Assembly: GCA_907163345.1 (NCBI GenBank)
Contig: CAJQUN010000956.1
Location: forward strand, 62,001 to 126,000
Direction: 5' to 3'
DNA from: Haberlea rhodopensis
Lineage: Eukaryota > Streptophyta > Magnoliopsida > Lamiales > Gesneriaceae
DNA length: 64,000 nt
The notes below the pieces were generated by a model that saw only the letters and a list, made by a program, of their open reading frames with translations, had not been told where the DNA came from and made no database searches. A program made the position numbers and the translations under genes. Positions within the stretch are counted from its first letter, which is position 1, and each line of letters opens with the position of its first letter. This document shows, in pieces, positions 1 through 12,855 of the stretch.

Positions 1-2
1 AT

Positions 3-191
3 GTCAATGAAGGGATGATGGAAGATTCAGAAAGGGAGGAATTTAGTATAGTAGAGGTGGAATCGGAGAAGGAGAGTAAGGAGGAGAATGTGTGGGTTTT
101 TGTGTTGATTGGTTTGGGTTTGGTTTATTTCTTGATATGGAGATTTCAAATGAGACATCTTGTGCAGAATATGAACAAGAAAACTGCTTGA
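3..191 (+). CDS. 3' end of an unidentified gene, C-terminal membrane anchor (5' truncated by window edge)
   Basis: An open frame enters from the left edge and runs 62 codons to a TGA at 189-191. The first half is strongly acidic and Glu/Ser/Lys-rich (EDSEREEFS... EKESKEEN). It is followed by about 19 hydrophobic residues (VWVFVLIGLGLVYFLIW) and a short basic tail ending KKTA. That layout, acidic stalk then a membrane segment close to the C-terminus, suits a tail-anchored or single-pass membrane protein. Composition is more GC-rich and codon-like than the AT-rich DNA that follows. I do not recognise the family. No start or splice acceptor can be fixed because the rest lies outside the window. 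It could be a chance frame, but the charge pattern plus clean membrane segment make a real last exon more likely. Confidence 0.5.
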   Translation, partial: VNEGMMEDSEREEFSIVEVESEKESKEENVWVFVLIGLGLVYFLIWRFQMRHLVQNMNKKTA

Positions 192-1372
192 TTTTGGTCT
201 TTGGTTTCCACTTGTTTGAGTATAAGAATTCCTCTGTCGAATATAGTTTAAAGAATGTTTACCCGACAATGACATCATTCTTGAGAGGTTACAATATATT
301 TATTATAACTTGTCAAATATTTTGGCAAACCCAAGAATCCAAAATCCTAAGATGCATAATACGGTGTTGTCTTAAAGGGGAATAACACGCAGCATATTTG
401 CGTTAGTTACGAGCTTCGTGTAGATTAGATCGAAGAGATATGTTTCTCTGTTTTTCACAACCACACACGTTTTTTCGTGCATTTACATTTGCTAATATAG
501 ATAATGAAGAGAACCAAATAATCCCGTGCTTTTGCATTTTTTTACGTATACAAGATTACAAATCTCCTGAAAAAAACCGTGACCTAAAACATGGTGCCAA
601 ATAAACTAGTAAATAAAAAATAGTGATCATGCAAAAGTATATTTGATAGCAATATATTAAATTGGTTAATTTTATATTTTTATTTAGTACATGATTAAGC
701 AAAAGATACACGTGTCTATAATTCAACACGAATAAATACTTTAACAAATTGAATTTTAGCTACTCGAAAATGAAATAACAAAATAATCCAATCACAACAT
801 ATATTATTTATTATCATACCCAAATTCAATTATTCGCTCTCAAGTTCGATTCTGGAAAACAAATTCAACTCTTAACAAATTAATTTTTAAAATAATAATA
901 AATGTTTTTTATTTTAATTACAAAAATATTAATTGATATAAATTATTGTAGGCTTCCGTTGAGAACTTATATAAATCAAAATTGACCTAAAATGAATATG
1001 TATCAGAATTTGGGACTTTGAAGAACGGAACACAATAAGTGAAACATATGCAAAATTTCTCCATATATATGCAGAAGAGAATGATTTTTTATGGACTTTG
1101 TTTCATAAAAATTAACTTCTAGGACTTCTAAAGTTTCGTTATCCACCTCAAATTTCTGTATCTGACCAATGTTTTATTAAATATTATTCAGTTCTCATAG
1201 CACTTCTGGGTCTAATTCTAGATAGCACAAACAAAGCTACGCATATATACAAATGGGTGGCAATCAATCTGTTCATATAATTGATTAATGGATATGACCA
1301 GCCAAGGAAGAATGGACAATGACATTATTTATACCTTACATATATGTGTTGATGAGATATAAGAAATATACA
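192..1372. other. AT-rich intergenic DNA, no gene seen
   Basis: Long A/T runs, no frame with protein-like composition, no recognisable repeat boundary. It probably includes the 3' UTR of the gene ending at 191. Confidence 0.5.
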
Positions 1373-1377
1373 TGTAA

Positions 1378-3914
1378 TGTAAGACCCCAACCCCTTATAC
1401 TCGTCATTAGTGCATTTAAGACGTCGTATGAGTATGAAAAAAATAATCCTTACATGCTTCACATATTATCCATGACATCAATCATACTCAGCAATAAGAC
1501 TCAAGATTCACCCATTATCATCACAATTTCACCATTTGTACATTGTGGGTTTTAATAAACATTTGGGCAGAGTCTCCCCATAAATTGAGCTATCCCAAAA
1601 TAAAACACATCACCAAAACAATTCCCAACCAGGGAAAAACACAATACTAAGAAGACATTAAAAGTGGGCTTCAACACCCTTATACAGTCCATATACATGC
1701 TTCCAGTTACTCACATACGAGCAACAAATAAATGAATACCAATCTAACTGAATAAATAGCGTATCCTATTTACCCACACTCAGATACGCTTCTGGAAGCG
1801 GCATGATCCAACAAAGCTCGAACCAAAATAGTTTAGTACCTGTTGTACCTGTTTCAACAGAAACAGCCCCCACACGGGTGAGCATACTCCAACTCAATAT
1901 TCATTCACAAATCAATATACGAAATTATAATGCAACAATTTAGATTATTCAAAACTCATAAAGTATACTCCCTGTTACAAATTCCGAACCGGCATAGCTA
2001 TCACGAACTGTTCCTGTTTCAATCTGATATACTTGCATAAACATCATGTTCAATATCATTATTCAAAGCATGATACTCATCAATGCAATAAATACGACAT
2101 AACCACAATTTATCATTTATACTTAATCATGACGAATCTTATCTCGAAGGCAGCTCTACCTATCAATTAATCTCATTCTCAACCACTTCGCATATCGATC
2201 ATGCCAAAGGCATCAATCATCAACTCTCAACCACTTCGCATATCGATCATGCCAAAGGCATCACTCATCAACTCGTATACCCGGATCACGTACATCGACG
2301 TATCCACCATTCCACGTGTATTAAACTCAACTATCAAACTCAATCACTGAACCTTAACATCACATTAAAATACATGTATGCATGAATATATAAATACTGG
2401 GTATACCTGCTCGTACGTCACCACGTACCTTATAGTCGACAACATGATGGGCTATCCGACATCTTGAGAATCATGAAGAATCTATATCGAAATTATCACT
2501 GAATATGAGTTCATTTACAATCCAATCGATATCATGCATATCGATTCAATATCTTAATTCAACAACTCAATATTATCATCATTCACTCATCCAAGTGATA
2601 TAAATCACCAATTTATGCTATGTCACATATTCAAGCATATTCATAAGTAATATTTGCTTATAACACACATTGACATGTATCTAACTCTCCTATGGATATA
2701 ATGACACATGCTCGAAGTCATTAGCATCTCACATCATAGCTCAACACTCACCAAAACACTACAATATTCTAAGTTATAAAAGTAGACTTTCCTACTACAC
2801 AATTTATAGGGCTTTTGAGCCAACACTTGAATATCACTTAAGTATATGAACAAACACCATACAGGCATGATTGTCAAGCCCTTACATTTCGGCCATGATG
2901 TAAACCCCAAAATTCAACAAGAATTTGGCCCAAATATCAGGTTAATTCAATTCTCTCCAACAGTCTATTTTAACTCAGTTCAGCAGACTCATTCAGCAGG
3001 AAGGTGAAACCACCATAACAAGATTTGAATCAATTGCAGCAGATTTTCAAGCAAGGATAGCAGTTCATTTACGAACTCAAATTAACTGGTAATTATCGAA
3101 GCAAAGTCGGAAAATCGGATATCAAATTTTACCCAATGTCTCACACAGTTCACGCACACATTTCCTCCGATTCCGGCGACCTCCGGCGGCGGTAGTGGCG
3201 GAGACCGGTGTAGAAATCTTCGTCTAGGTGAGGGGAAGAGATTTGGTATATAGCTTCGTCCAATTTGGTGTAGAATCGAAGAAATCGAACAAAAGATGCT
3301 CAAACCCTAGTCTGTGCGATTTCGTCCGTTCCAGCTCAAAATCGAACCACTTTTCGAACACCAAATTTTGATTATCTGGTATGGAAATATGCGTCTCTGA
3401 GTTGTGAACACGGTGGTAGGTCGGTCTCGTCGTTAGGTGGTCGGACAGCGGCGAACGGAGCGGATAAGTACACGGTGGTTGGTGATCGCGCGAGAAGTGC
3501 GTGTTTTCGCACCTTTTCGTAGGTGTCCGTGATCTGTGTGTATTTTACACGTTTTTGTATGTTTTTTTTACATCCTACACCGATATATATTAATTCCCGA
3601 CCAATTATGAACATCGGGGTGTCACCGGTGTACTGGTGCATGTGCAATACATGTACAGTCCACACCTAACTTCATGTCCTTATTTGAATCACAAAAATTA
3701 AATCTTTCGATTTAATGCAAAGTTTATATTTAATAAAATTTCGGTGTTAATGATCATAATAATTTCGATCCCGGAATTATTTATCCCAACTCCGCTCCAA
3801 AATCCGATACCCACGAATTAAATCTCGACATATCATATAACCACCATAATTACATCAATTGCACCATTAATAATTATTTCGGACATTACAATAATAATTA
3901 TTTCGGACATTACA
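1378..3914 (-). mobile_element. Solo LTR of a Gypsy-type retrotransposon, ~2.54 kb
   Basis: The segment begins TGTAAGACCCC and ends CGGACATTACA, so it has the TG...CA ends of an LTR. It is flanked by an exact 5-bp duplication, TGTAA, at 1373-1377 and 3915-3919. Read on the minus strand it starts TGTAATGTCCGAAAT and ends GGGGTCTTACA, the usual look of plant Ty3/Gypsy LTR ends, so the element probably lay on the minus strand. There is no internal region, primer site or polypurine tract, so this is a solo LTR left by LTR-LTR recombination. Composition is clearly less AT-rich than the flanks, with a GC-rich patch near 3165-3210. Both termini and the duplication are directly visible. Only the superfamily is inferred. 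Confidence 0.75.
2177..2263. repeat. 39-bp direct repeat, two copies, period 48
   Basis: Two identical 39-bp copies at 2177-2215 and 2225-2263 contain CATATCGATCATGCC and lie inside the solo LTR. This is a small tandem duplication with no coding content. Confidence 0.8.
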
Positions 3915-3919
3915 TGTAA

Positions 3920-6900
3920 CATGTGGCGCGGGCTGATTAATGCTATAGATGAAAAACATGAACCATTAATTTAATTTACTTCAAATATGATAGATTTTAT
4001 ATTTTCAAGTAATGAAATATAGTTGCATGGAGAGATGTATGGATTTGATGTAGTCAGAATAATAGCGTAAGTTGCCCTAAACTCTCATGTTTTAACAAAA
4101 TAGTAAAAAAAAAACCATATATTCTCTTAAACCATGAAACCCTCCGTATTTATAAATATATCTAATAAAACCCCTCTATTTTCTTAAACCTTCCATAAAA
4201 CCCCTCTTTTAACAAACATGTTTTCAAAAAATAAGCTGTATATAAACCTATATGCATGTTTTGTGAAAACAAGTTCATAATTATTCATATATAGTATATA
4301 CATGTTTATATACAGCTTCACGAGATAAAATCTGTTAGTTTGTAAAGGAGAGAGATATGGTTTAAGAAAATAAAGGGGTTTTATTGCCTATATTTATAAA
4401 ATACGGAAGGTTTTGTGCAGAGTTTTAGAAAAAACGAGGGTTTGTTTTGCCTATATTGTAATTCCGTGCATAATTTAAGAAAATAGAGGAGTTTTTATAT
4501 CTATTTTTTTAACACATAAAAATTTATTATATATTTATTATAACACATGAGTGAGACGTGTATTTTATCCTGATATTGTACCAACTGTACATGCCATCGT
4601 ACACTTTCCGTCAACAAACGTGGCCACAGAATGCCGGGTCCTGTCATGTGCTCATCCCCATACCCTCACTATTCTTGTGGATTTTTTTTAATAAAAAAAC
4701 AGAAATTAAATTAATTAAAAATCTAAATCAAGTTATTTGTATCTGATGATAACCTGCAAACATGCATGCAACACTCTCAAGATTCTGACCAAACCTACGA
4801 AATGCAATTTAAAATTCAAATATTTTTGTTTGGTCAGCTAACCAACCAAAGGTTAAGGTTGCACAACCTCTTCCCCTATACAGGACACGTAAAATCATTT
4901 CAACAGAAAATTATATACCATTTCACATGAGACGAAATATAAGTGTTTTTTCTTGATTTAATATATATACTTTAATTTAGTTATTTTATGTGACCAAATT
5001 CCTGGTATAAGCATGCATTATTGAAAGGATAGGATCCAAGTTGGCGTGGGGACTGAGAAGGAAAAGTTTGGCAGAAGAAAAGAGGTGGAGAATTAACTAC
5101 TTTTGTTGTCTATTGTGGCTTCTCATTTTCTATACCTAAGCAACAAATATAAGTGGCTCATATACACTGTGGTGGAACCACAAAATATGTAACTTAACTT
5201 TGTAAAGTGTTCAATATTGAATTGTCAGGTCTATTAGGGTTTTTTGAACAATAATTGTTATTGTGACTAAGCTTTGCATATGATGTTGCCTGAAACTATA
5301 TATTTTTTGATTCAGAATATCCAATTATGTATAGTTCCTAACTTAGTTCATAATTAAGTTGCTCTTTCATAATTTTACTCTTCATACTGCATATTCATCA
5401 CAGTATGAGAACTCAAAAAAACAAAAATATCAATGTAATCGTAATTTTTTTATATCAAATTACATTTAATAATAATTTATTTGACAAATAAATAGTTACC
5501 ATATATATTTATCGATAGCACCTTTGCAAATATAGAATTTTTATTGAGAGTGAGTAAAATGTTGGTTCTATTAGGGGCAAAAATAGCAAAAAATATATAT
5601 AAATTTTAATATAATATATATATATATATTTTTGAGGGGCAAGGGTAGCGGCTGTCCCCTCAGCCGTTAATTGTATTGTCAATAACGGGGCATCTAACCA
5701 TTTAGAATATGTCATTTGGAATATTTCAAAATATTTTAAATGTATACACTCTTGAGGATAATGTCTCTAAGGATAACATCAAATTTTTCGAGAGAAAGAT
5801 AGGGCATGATCATTGTAGGTTGAGCAACATACATTGTTTGTACAGAGGAAGGGAGGCATCAGTGGGTTGGGACCATAAAAAGGTTGGGTTGGAATAAAAA
5901 AACTGAAAAATAATTGCTTTTACTAATATCATTTCAACGTATAATAATGCACTTTTCATTCACGGACAGCCTTTAATTCTCACTTTTAGTCAGTCGTTCT
6001 TTTCTTACCATAAAAAATGAAGGCAATTCATTTCTAGTTACAGAATTTGATAAATTATTTATATTAATTTTAATTAGTTTATTAAAAATCTTGACCCCTT
6101 TTTATCAAGAATATTCAGGGGGTCAACATGAAGATGTTTTAGGATTATGATCTCTAATTTAGGGAGACAGTTGATCCCCTCACATTGAGCCAGTCAGTGC
6201 CCATCACTTAACCAGCTCAGGCGAAAGACATTTTTGTGAAGCTAGAAATTGGTGGACTTTTGTTAATATAAAGTCAATAACAAAAATGATATTCCAAAAA
6301 CATATTGTTAAATTTAATAATTATGGACGCAATTATTGAGGCATTTATTTATAACGTGCCTTCAATCAAGCCAGATTATATCAATATGGGCTTGAAATTT
6401 GACAGGTTAGATGATTCAGTCCAGCACAGCACACACCCAAGAAAAAACTTGTGGCTACAAATACAAGCAAGTTACTCACTTGGTTGGGTCTCATGTGGTA
6501 GGTCCAAGAATATTGGCTCCTGTTGCTTTCCTTTCAAATGAGTCTTCTTATCGCCACATGGGCATCAAATTACTCAAGTGGAAGATATTTAAAAAATCTT
6601 CAAGAACTAGAAAAAACGAATTAAAATACTTCAGAGAATTATATATATATATATGATTACTCCGCAGTTGCTCATGTACTCATAAGAAGCCAATGTGCTT
6701 GGAGGTTCTCTAGTTGCAGGGGCGATTGGGAGCGAGGTGAAGTTGTCCCCTTTCCTCATATATTTACAATTTTACCTCATTCAATCATATGGCTACAGTT
6801 GGGAACCCTCAATCAGTAATCTTTAAATTTGGGCGTACTTGATAACTCTATAAAACATGGGGTGGGCCCAAAAATTGTTTTAAATATATTTAATAATCAC

Positions 6901-7569
6901 ATCCATAATTTTGTTTACGTGACATCGAACAGAGCACGATGACCCAACGCAGTGTATGTTAGGAAACGGTAACAGAACATGGATTCTTGTCGTCTCAGCA
7001 TGTAAAACAAAATGGGCCATACGTTCTGAGCATGATCCATGATTAAACTTTGTTGGTATTTTGGATTGAATTATTATCAAAAATAAGACCCGGATATAAG
7101 ATTCGGGTCAATTTTATAAAGTATCTGGACCAATCGAATCAATTATCAATTCTACACTATTTATATCCCTCAAAGTCCACAATTCACAACACCAGGACCA
7201 GTTTCCTAACAAAAATGCACGAGTCCACTCCGATTTATGAGAAGCCCATTTCTCTCTTCGAAACAAAATAAGGATTCAAACTAAAAAAATCACTTCTTTA
7301 GTCTAAAAAAAGTATAAAGTACGACCGGACAATTGTCGATTATATGTAGTTCATGGTAAATATAAATTAATCTAGAGTGCTGTTAACTCATACAAGATTG
7401 CATAATGAACACCCTGAACCTCTATCAGGCTATAAGATAAATTTTATGATCCATTACATAAGGTAAAAACTACCTGGTCCAGTAGCTGTTAAGATAATAA
7501 TATTACAGCAGCTGTTCAAGTTCAGTTGGTGAGCTAGCAGCAGTTGAAGATTGATCATTGATCAAAGCT
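3920..7569. other. AT-rich intergenic DNA with repeat debris
   Basis: No convincing gene. It holds a foldback element (4134-4413, listed separately). A ~150-bp AT-rich stretch at about 5515-5665 resembles the sequence near 9705-9835, the right end of the hAT-type element. A CAGGGGCG motif at about 6718 looks like another hAT terminus, but I could not find its partner end. Confidence 0.5.
4134..4413. mobile_element. Foldback / MITE-like inverted repeat
   Basis: Left arm 4134-4190 and right arm 4359-4413 are imperfect inverted copies: AAACCCTCCGTATTTATAAATAT pairs with the complement of ATATTTATAAAATACGGAAGGTTTT, then TTTTCTTAAACC pairs with GGTTTAAGAAAA. Inside is a further perfect 15-bp pair, AAGCTGTATATAAAC at about 4233 with its complement at about 4304. 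No target duplication could be fixed, so the outer ends are approximate. Confidence 0.55.
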
Positions 7570-7944
7570 AATCCAGCCAGGGGCGAGCCTAGGAGGGGGG
7601 ACAATTTTTTTCTTGAGAAATTTCTCCATAGTGCTAAATAAAAAAAAATAACAATAGATATACAAGTAACCAAATAAAATCCTATAAGACAAGCATATAC
7701 TAGCTAATACCAGCACGATTTTTGAACCCCTATAAAAAAATTAGTAAATTTTTAGGTTATTAAAAGTGTTATATCTAAGCTAGCTATTATCAGAATTGAT
7801 ATATTCAATCTAAAAATATAACAGATTAGTAGTGTTGTTAAAGAAGTCAAAGTTCTAATTTCATAATAAGATTAAGTTTTTTAAACCAAGCATTTTGAGA
7901 GCATTTCAATTTTTCACGTTTCAATACATATACATAATCTTCGG

Positions 7945-9090
7945 AGTAATAACCCTTTTTTTTTCTCAAACCAAGACAAATCCTCGAGAATCTAGAGATA
8001 AGACTTTGAATATATTCTGTATATAGTTTTTAAAATATATTATAATAGATAATCCTGGAAGATATACGACGGAATCTACGAAGTTGTGACCGAATCTGGA
8101 AGATATGATACGATCTAAGATAATATGGAAAGATGTCAAATGATTTGAAGGTTATTGCGAAAAATGAAGTAAATGCGTAATCTGGAGATAAAAGTTGGAA
8201 ATATCACTGAACTTTTTAAAGATATCAAAAGACCGAAATTCTCGAATTTGCACACTTTATAAATAGCAAAGCCTTCTACCCCAAAATTATACGTATGTGT
8301 TAAAATCTCAGTTGAGCATGAAAGTATATTTTAAGATTAAATCTTTAAAAGTTATGAGATATGTGACCGAAAGTGAAAGACTATGCGCGGGAAAGTGCTA
8401 AATAAGTAGGAGCCACCACTTGAATTTGCGGGGGCAAAGTGCTACATGGCGGGGGCCATCTCTTGAACCAGTGGAGCAAGGTCCCACGTGCATGTGAGCC
8501 ACCTCTTGACCATAATAGCAACTATAAATATGTGAGCCTCATCTTGAACTTTAAGAGCAAAGTGATATGCACACGGGAACCACCTCTTGACCATAATAGC
8601 AACTATAAATATGTGTATGTGATGTGTTCTAATAAGGCTCTAATGTGAGCAAATGAATATATGTGTTATGTGTTTTGATAAGAGTTATCTGAAAGATTTA
8701 TGCACACGTATATGTAATTATTTTTATTATGTCCAACTGACCCCTACTTGCTGAGTGTTTACCAAGACGCTCACCCCTTACCTTCCCTCACCAGATAAAA
8801 GTAAGACAGCTACCGAACAAGAAGAACAATACTAGTTTTGGGGATGATGATCTTGTAGTTATTGCTATTCAAAATTTCGCTGCCATGATTTGAGATTATT
8901 ATAAGCCCCCGCTGACATATTTAAATTGGAGACCAGTTTCGTAAGTTTAAAATTCCAAGTTGTAAGAAATATTTACTTTAGAGAATAAATAGAATTGTTT
9001 TAATTGAATTATGTACTATGTGGCTTGTTGTTTTCGAATTTATGTTTGGAAGCAACACTAGTGTAACACGCTTGGTCTTTGGGTGTGACA
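7945..9090 (+). mobile_element. Solo LTR (Gypsy-type), ~1.15 kb, inserted in the hAT-type element
   Basis: The segment ends GGGTGTGACA at 9090 and is flanked by exact 5-bp repeats TTCGG at 7940-7944 and 9091-9095. Its first bases, AGTAATAACCC, look like an LTR start with the T of TG mutated. The interior shares two blocks with the other Gypsy LTRs here: the CAAAGTG.../...CCACCTCTTGA repeat (8390-8600) and CCTACTTGCTGAGTGTTT near 8745. A TATAAATA box lies near 8260. Shared content makes it an LTR of that family. The left end rests on the target duplication. Confidence 0.6.
8390..8600 (+). repeat. GCAAAGTGC / GAGCCACCTCTTGA tandem repeat, ~4 copies
   Basis: Diverged copies of a ~45-60 bp unit alternate a CAAAGTG(C)TA motif with a (G)AGCCACCTCTTGA motif. 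The same unit recurs at 13722-13865, 14392-14530 and, in a large array, 58800-59880. The short frame across it is a by-product of the repetition, not a gene. Confidence 0.75.
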
Positions 9091-9218
9091 TTCGGTAGAT
9101 TACTAACTTAATCATAAAAATCAAAGGCTTGGTAAAGAATTATCCGATAACCGAACAAATGCTACTATACATAATGGAAAACAAAATATCCTAATCTAAA
9201 AATTTCATTAAAAATAAT

Positions 9219-9570
9219 GTAAATTTAAAAAATGATCCCACAAAATATGGATCATACTACTCCAAACTTTAATCAAATATAGTCCCATGAAAATTATTTT
9301 TAATCAAAAAATTTCCCAAACTTTTGTTTTTAATCAATACTAGTCCCAATCTTTTGTCTTTAAATTAAAAATGGTTTCAAAGCCCTCTATTCAATTATGT
9401 GATCACTTTTGTTAATATTAATTTCTGTGAGACTAAATTTATTAAAACCATTTATGTGAGACTATTTTTGATTAAAAATAATTTATGTAGAACTATATTT
9501 GATTAATTCTAAACGTTTGAGACTAATATTAGAAAAACTCATATTTTATGCGACCATTTTTTAAATTTAT
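9219..9570. mobile_element. Foldback MITE, copy 1 (352 bp)
   Basis: Terminal inverted repeats are GTAAATTTAAAAAATG (9219-9234) and CATTTTTTAAATTTAT (9555-9570). The interior is two inverted halves rich in AGTCCC / GAGACTA motifs separated by TTTTTAATCA-type runs. A second copy with the same terminus and motifs is at 12597-18511, split by later insertions. No coding capacity and no clear target duplication. Confidence 0.6.
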
Positions 9571-10759
9571 CCTAACAAATTACTAAAATCAAAGAATGCA
9601 TAAATTCTTCCACCATTAAAGACCTCGTAAAATAGGAAAGATAAAACCCATAAAATTAGCTTTGGCTAACTAGCGAAAATATCAAAAGAGAAGTACGAAA
9701 TCAGTATAAATATAGAATTTTTATTGAGGGAGTATGCGTTATTGACATAAACGATGTAGAAAAAATAATTTAAAGACAAAAAATAACATATATATAACAA
9801 AATAAATTTTTGAAGGGGCAGCTACACCGTAACTAAACATTTAAAATCGCCCCTGAATCCAACCGCAATTGAAGTTGGTCAAAATTATAGTTGCAGACTT
9901 GCAGTTAGTAAGTTGATTAGTTTTATTAATTCAGTTTATTAGTTAACTGTATATGAGATGTACAAATAAGCAACTTTGTACATAATTTCAGAACGAATGA
10001 ATATCATTTTTTCCTCTCATGTTTACATTAATCATTCATTCAACTTCCATTGAATAAATCTGTAGAGATTTAACAGTAGCCATCTACTGAGTTGTGTGAT
10101 TCAAGAACAATCATCAATAAATAATCTCACTCGGTATATGAAGTCTGTATGCTCTTCCACTCGTCTCCTGTTCGATTTTGAAACCTGGAACCATTGGAGC
10201 TGTTGACCTGATTCTTCCTTCTTTTTTTCCCAGAATAAAATTAAGGTATTGATTTCCATGCGAAGCCTTGGCTAATCAGCAGTCCTTGCTAATTATACCT
10301 CACATTCGTCGTCATATCAACCTTAAAATAGTTTTAAAATAACCCTACTTTCCTATTTGGATAGAAGAAATACTTCAAATTTTTACATAATAATAATAAT
10401 AATAATAGTAATTTTGAACTAGTTGGAAAAGTTTTAAGCTTTACTTTCCAAGAAATTATGCCAGCTTTTTTTTCGTATGGATATTAAGAGAATGGCGATT
10501 GGCATATGCATGGCAGAGCATATGCAGAAAACTAAACTGTCGATGATTTGGGTACTGAGAAGGAATACTAAAAAGTAAGGATTAGTGTCAAAAGAATAAG
10601 TAAAAAATTTGATTATTTTGTAATTTTATTATACGCCATTGTTATTTTCCTTTATTTGTCTTTTCATTGGGACGTAACTGTAACGCTCGGAATGAAGAAT
10701 TATTTGGATGCAAAATTTAATCTACAATCTCCATTTATCATTTAAAAAATCGCATAATT

Positions 10760-10882
10760 TTAATAAAATTTATGAAGGGTTTCCATGTTTATGAAGGGTT
10801 TCCATGTTTTGTACACCACCCTTACTCACACTAGAGTGGGGTTGGTGTACACAACATGGAAACCCTTCATAGATTTTATTAA
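10760..10882. mobile_element. Short palindromic (foldback) element with duplicated arm
   Basis: TAATAAAATTTATGAAGGG at the left pairs with CCCTTCATAGATTTTATTA at the right. The inner GTACACCA pairs with TGGTGTAC around a short loop near 10830. The left arm carries a direct duplication of a ~19-bp block (TATGAAGGGTTTCCATGTT), the right arm only one copy. It would form a near-perfect hairpin of about 120 bp. Confidence 0.65.
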
Positions 10883-11173
10883 GGACAGAATATCCAAGAA
10901 CATGGGACAATCAAACCTAAAATTGGGTCATATTTAACGGATCAAATATTGATTTTTTTAATAATTACGTTACATGTATTCTGATGCAAAAGCTAGCTTG
11001 ACTTTGATGAAAGATATATAAAATTATAAGAAAGAATGATCTTTATTATGAAAAAAGAAAATAAGAACTAATTAGGGTTTTTGTTAAATTTAAGGTCGAA
11101 CGGACAATGAATCAAAGGTTAATCGCGATCAGACTGCTCACTTGACAAGATTGGCATGAAAACCACATACCTG

Positions 11174-11204
11174 TTTGGAGTTGGAGTTGGAGTTGGAGTT
11201 GGAG
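11174..11204 (+). repeat. TTGGAG microsatellite, 5 units
   Basis: Five tandem TTGGAG units end at GGAGCTGATC. A simple sequence repeat with no evidence of function. Confidence 0.85.
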
Positions 11205-12855
11205 CTGATCAAAACAGCCAACGTTTTTTTTTCTTTCTGGCAGACCCAACGAAGGACGATACAAAACTCATCACCACTCACCTGAAAGAAAAAAAAAGAA
11301 AAGAAAGATATACTGAGCTGCAGCTTGCAATATCCTTTCTCAATTGATTAAATTTTTGGGTCAGAATCGTCAACTGACCGTATTTGAGGAGATGAAGATT
11401 ACGGAAGATAAGGTTGTAAGAATGATCGAAGGCTGAAGCGAGTTCTTCGAGGGGCTTGATTTGGGTTGGGTTTATTGGGTAGACTTTATAGGCCAAATAA
11501 ATCGAGGACTGACTCGTGTGAGGAACAAATATTTTCATGGCACACGTGTGAGAATATTGACTGACAGGTGAGATTTGTTTCTCCTTGTGCATTGCCTCAA
11601 ATTCACCAACCCGTTACTGAATACCAAATTAATTCTTTTTGGAAAGTATTTTAGGCGTTCAAATTCAATACTATTATATTCTTAACTAGTGTCAATGTTT
11701 TCTTAATTCAAAAAAAAAATTTAAACTTTCAATAACACTATTTCGAAAATACTAAGACAAGTGATCTATTTTATCAAACAAGGGCAGAAAATATTCATAT
11801 TAAAGCAGGAAACAAAATACATGGGATGACTAATTAGGAAGTTATAGTTATTATTGGCTTTAAGTTCTTATTCTTGTAAGATTTTATTTCTCATGCTTCG
11901 GTTACGTTTAATGAAATATTTTGATAATAAAAGAAAATATGTATATAAAAGAAGTGCAGATAAAGCAAAGCAATAACAGCAACAGGCAACAGTATTGCCT
12001 TGAACGATATTCATCTAGGTCTGCTCTCGATTTTCGAGTTCTATCTCATCTGAAAACTGAGCAAGGGATATGAGTGATGGAAATCACTCATTAAGCGTTA
12101 ACCATTGTATCAGTGCAGATTAACATTAGGATTATAACATAACAGAGTTCACGATGCTTACTCCTGCCATAGAATAAATTCCAAATTATTTGGTTCTAAA
12201 ATAGATTTAGAAGTTTATATTCTTTTAAATCAAACAAATATTTTCGTCCTGAATTTACATAGAATACATAATCTTGTAAAACAAAACAAACAAAAGAGGG
12301 CCATTGAACCCAGTCTTACACATTAATCCCAAATTACTGCCATAATTTCCCGTGAAGTGAACTTATCTAACACCTCAAGTAATGGCTGTCATAATTCTTC
12401 AAGTAATAACATTACATGCCTTCAAGTTGTTGAAGGTAGCTCGAGCCTCGACAGATTACTGGCCGTCACAGTTAGCTTTATCCATGTCTCTTATTACTAA
12501 CACGTTATTTGTTATTGTAGATTGATGCACAATAAGACAAAGGAAATATATAATCGCTCTAAAATTTGGATATTTTTCACATGTTTTCTTTCAAGGGTAA
12601 ATTTTCAAAAATATGCCATAGAACTTTTCCAATATTAGTCCTTAACTTTTCGGAATAATCAAAATTATTCTCGCAAAAATTGTTTTTAATCGAAAATAGT
12701 CCAACATAAATGGTTTTAACATATTTGGTTCCATTAACAAATGTGATCCAATAATTGAATAGAGAACACTTTTGATTGAAAACAAAATTTTGAGATTAGT
12801 ATTGATTAAAAACAAAAGTTTTGGACTATTTTTAATTAAAAAACAATTTATATGG

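Larger units (their letters stand above)
7578..9855. mobile_element. hAT-type non-autonomous DNA element, carrying a solo LTR and a MITE
   Basis: The ends are CAGGGGCGA (7578) and TCGCCCCTG (ending 9855), a 9-bp terminal inverted repeat of the CAGGGGCG type common in plant hAT elements. They are flanked by 8-bp sequences AATCCAGC (7570-7577) and AATCCAAC (9856-9863), a 7-of-8 match. An 8-bp target duplication is the hAT signature. No transposase frame is present. After removing the two later insertions (7945-9090 and 9219-9570) only about 0.78 kb of very AT-rich sequence remains. The terminal CAGGGGCG, the duplication size and the interior all agree, but the single mismatch in the duplication leaves some doubt. 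Confidence 0.6.
9864..12596. other. AT-rich intergenic DNA, no gene supported
   Basis: Holds a 120-bp palindromic element (10760-10882) and a TTGGAG microsatellite (11174-11204), listed separately. A minus-strand frame at 11278-11592 (104 codons) has no recognisable domain or homologue pattern. The rest is AT-rich with poly-A/T runs. Confidence 0.45.

Noticed and set aside
11278..11592. 104-codon minus-strand frame
   Set aside because: No family pattern, no upstream signals, starts in unremarkable DNA. Kept out as unsupported.
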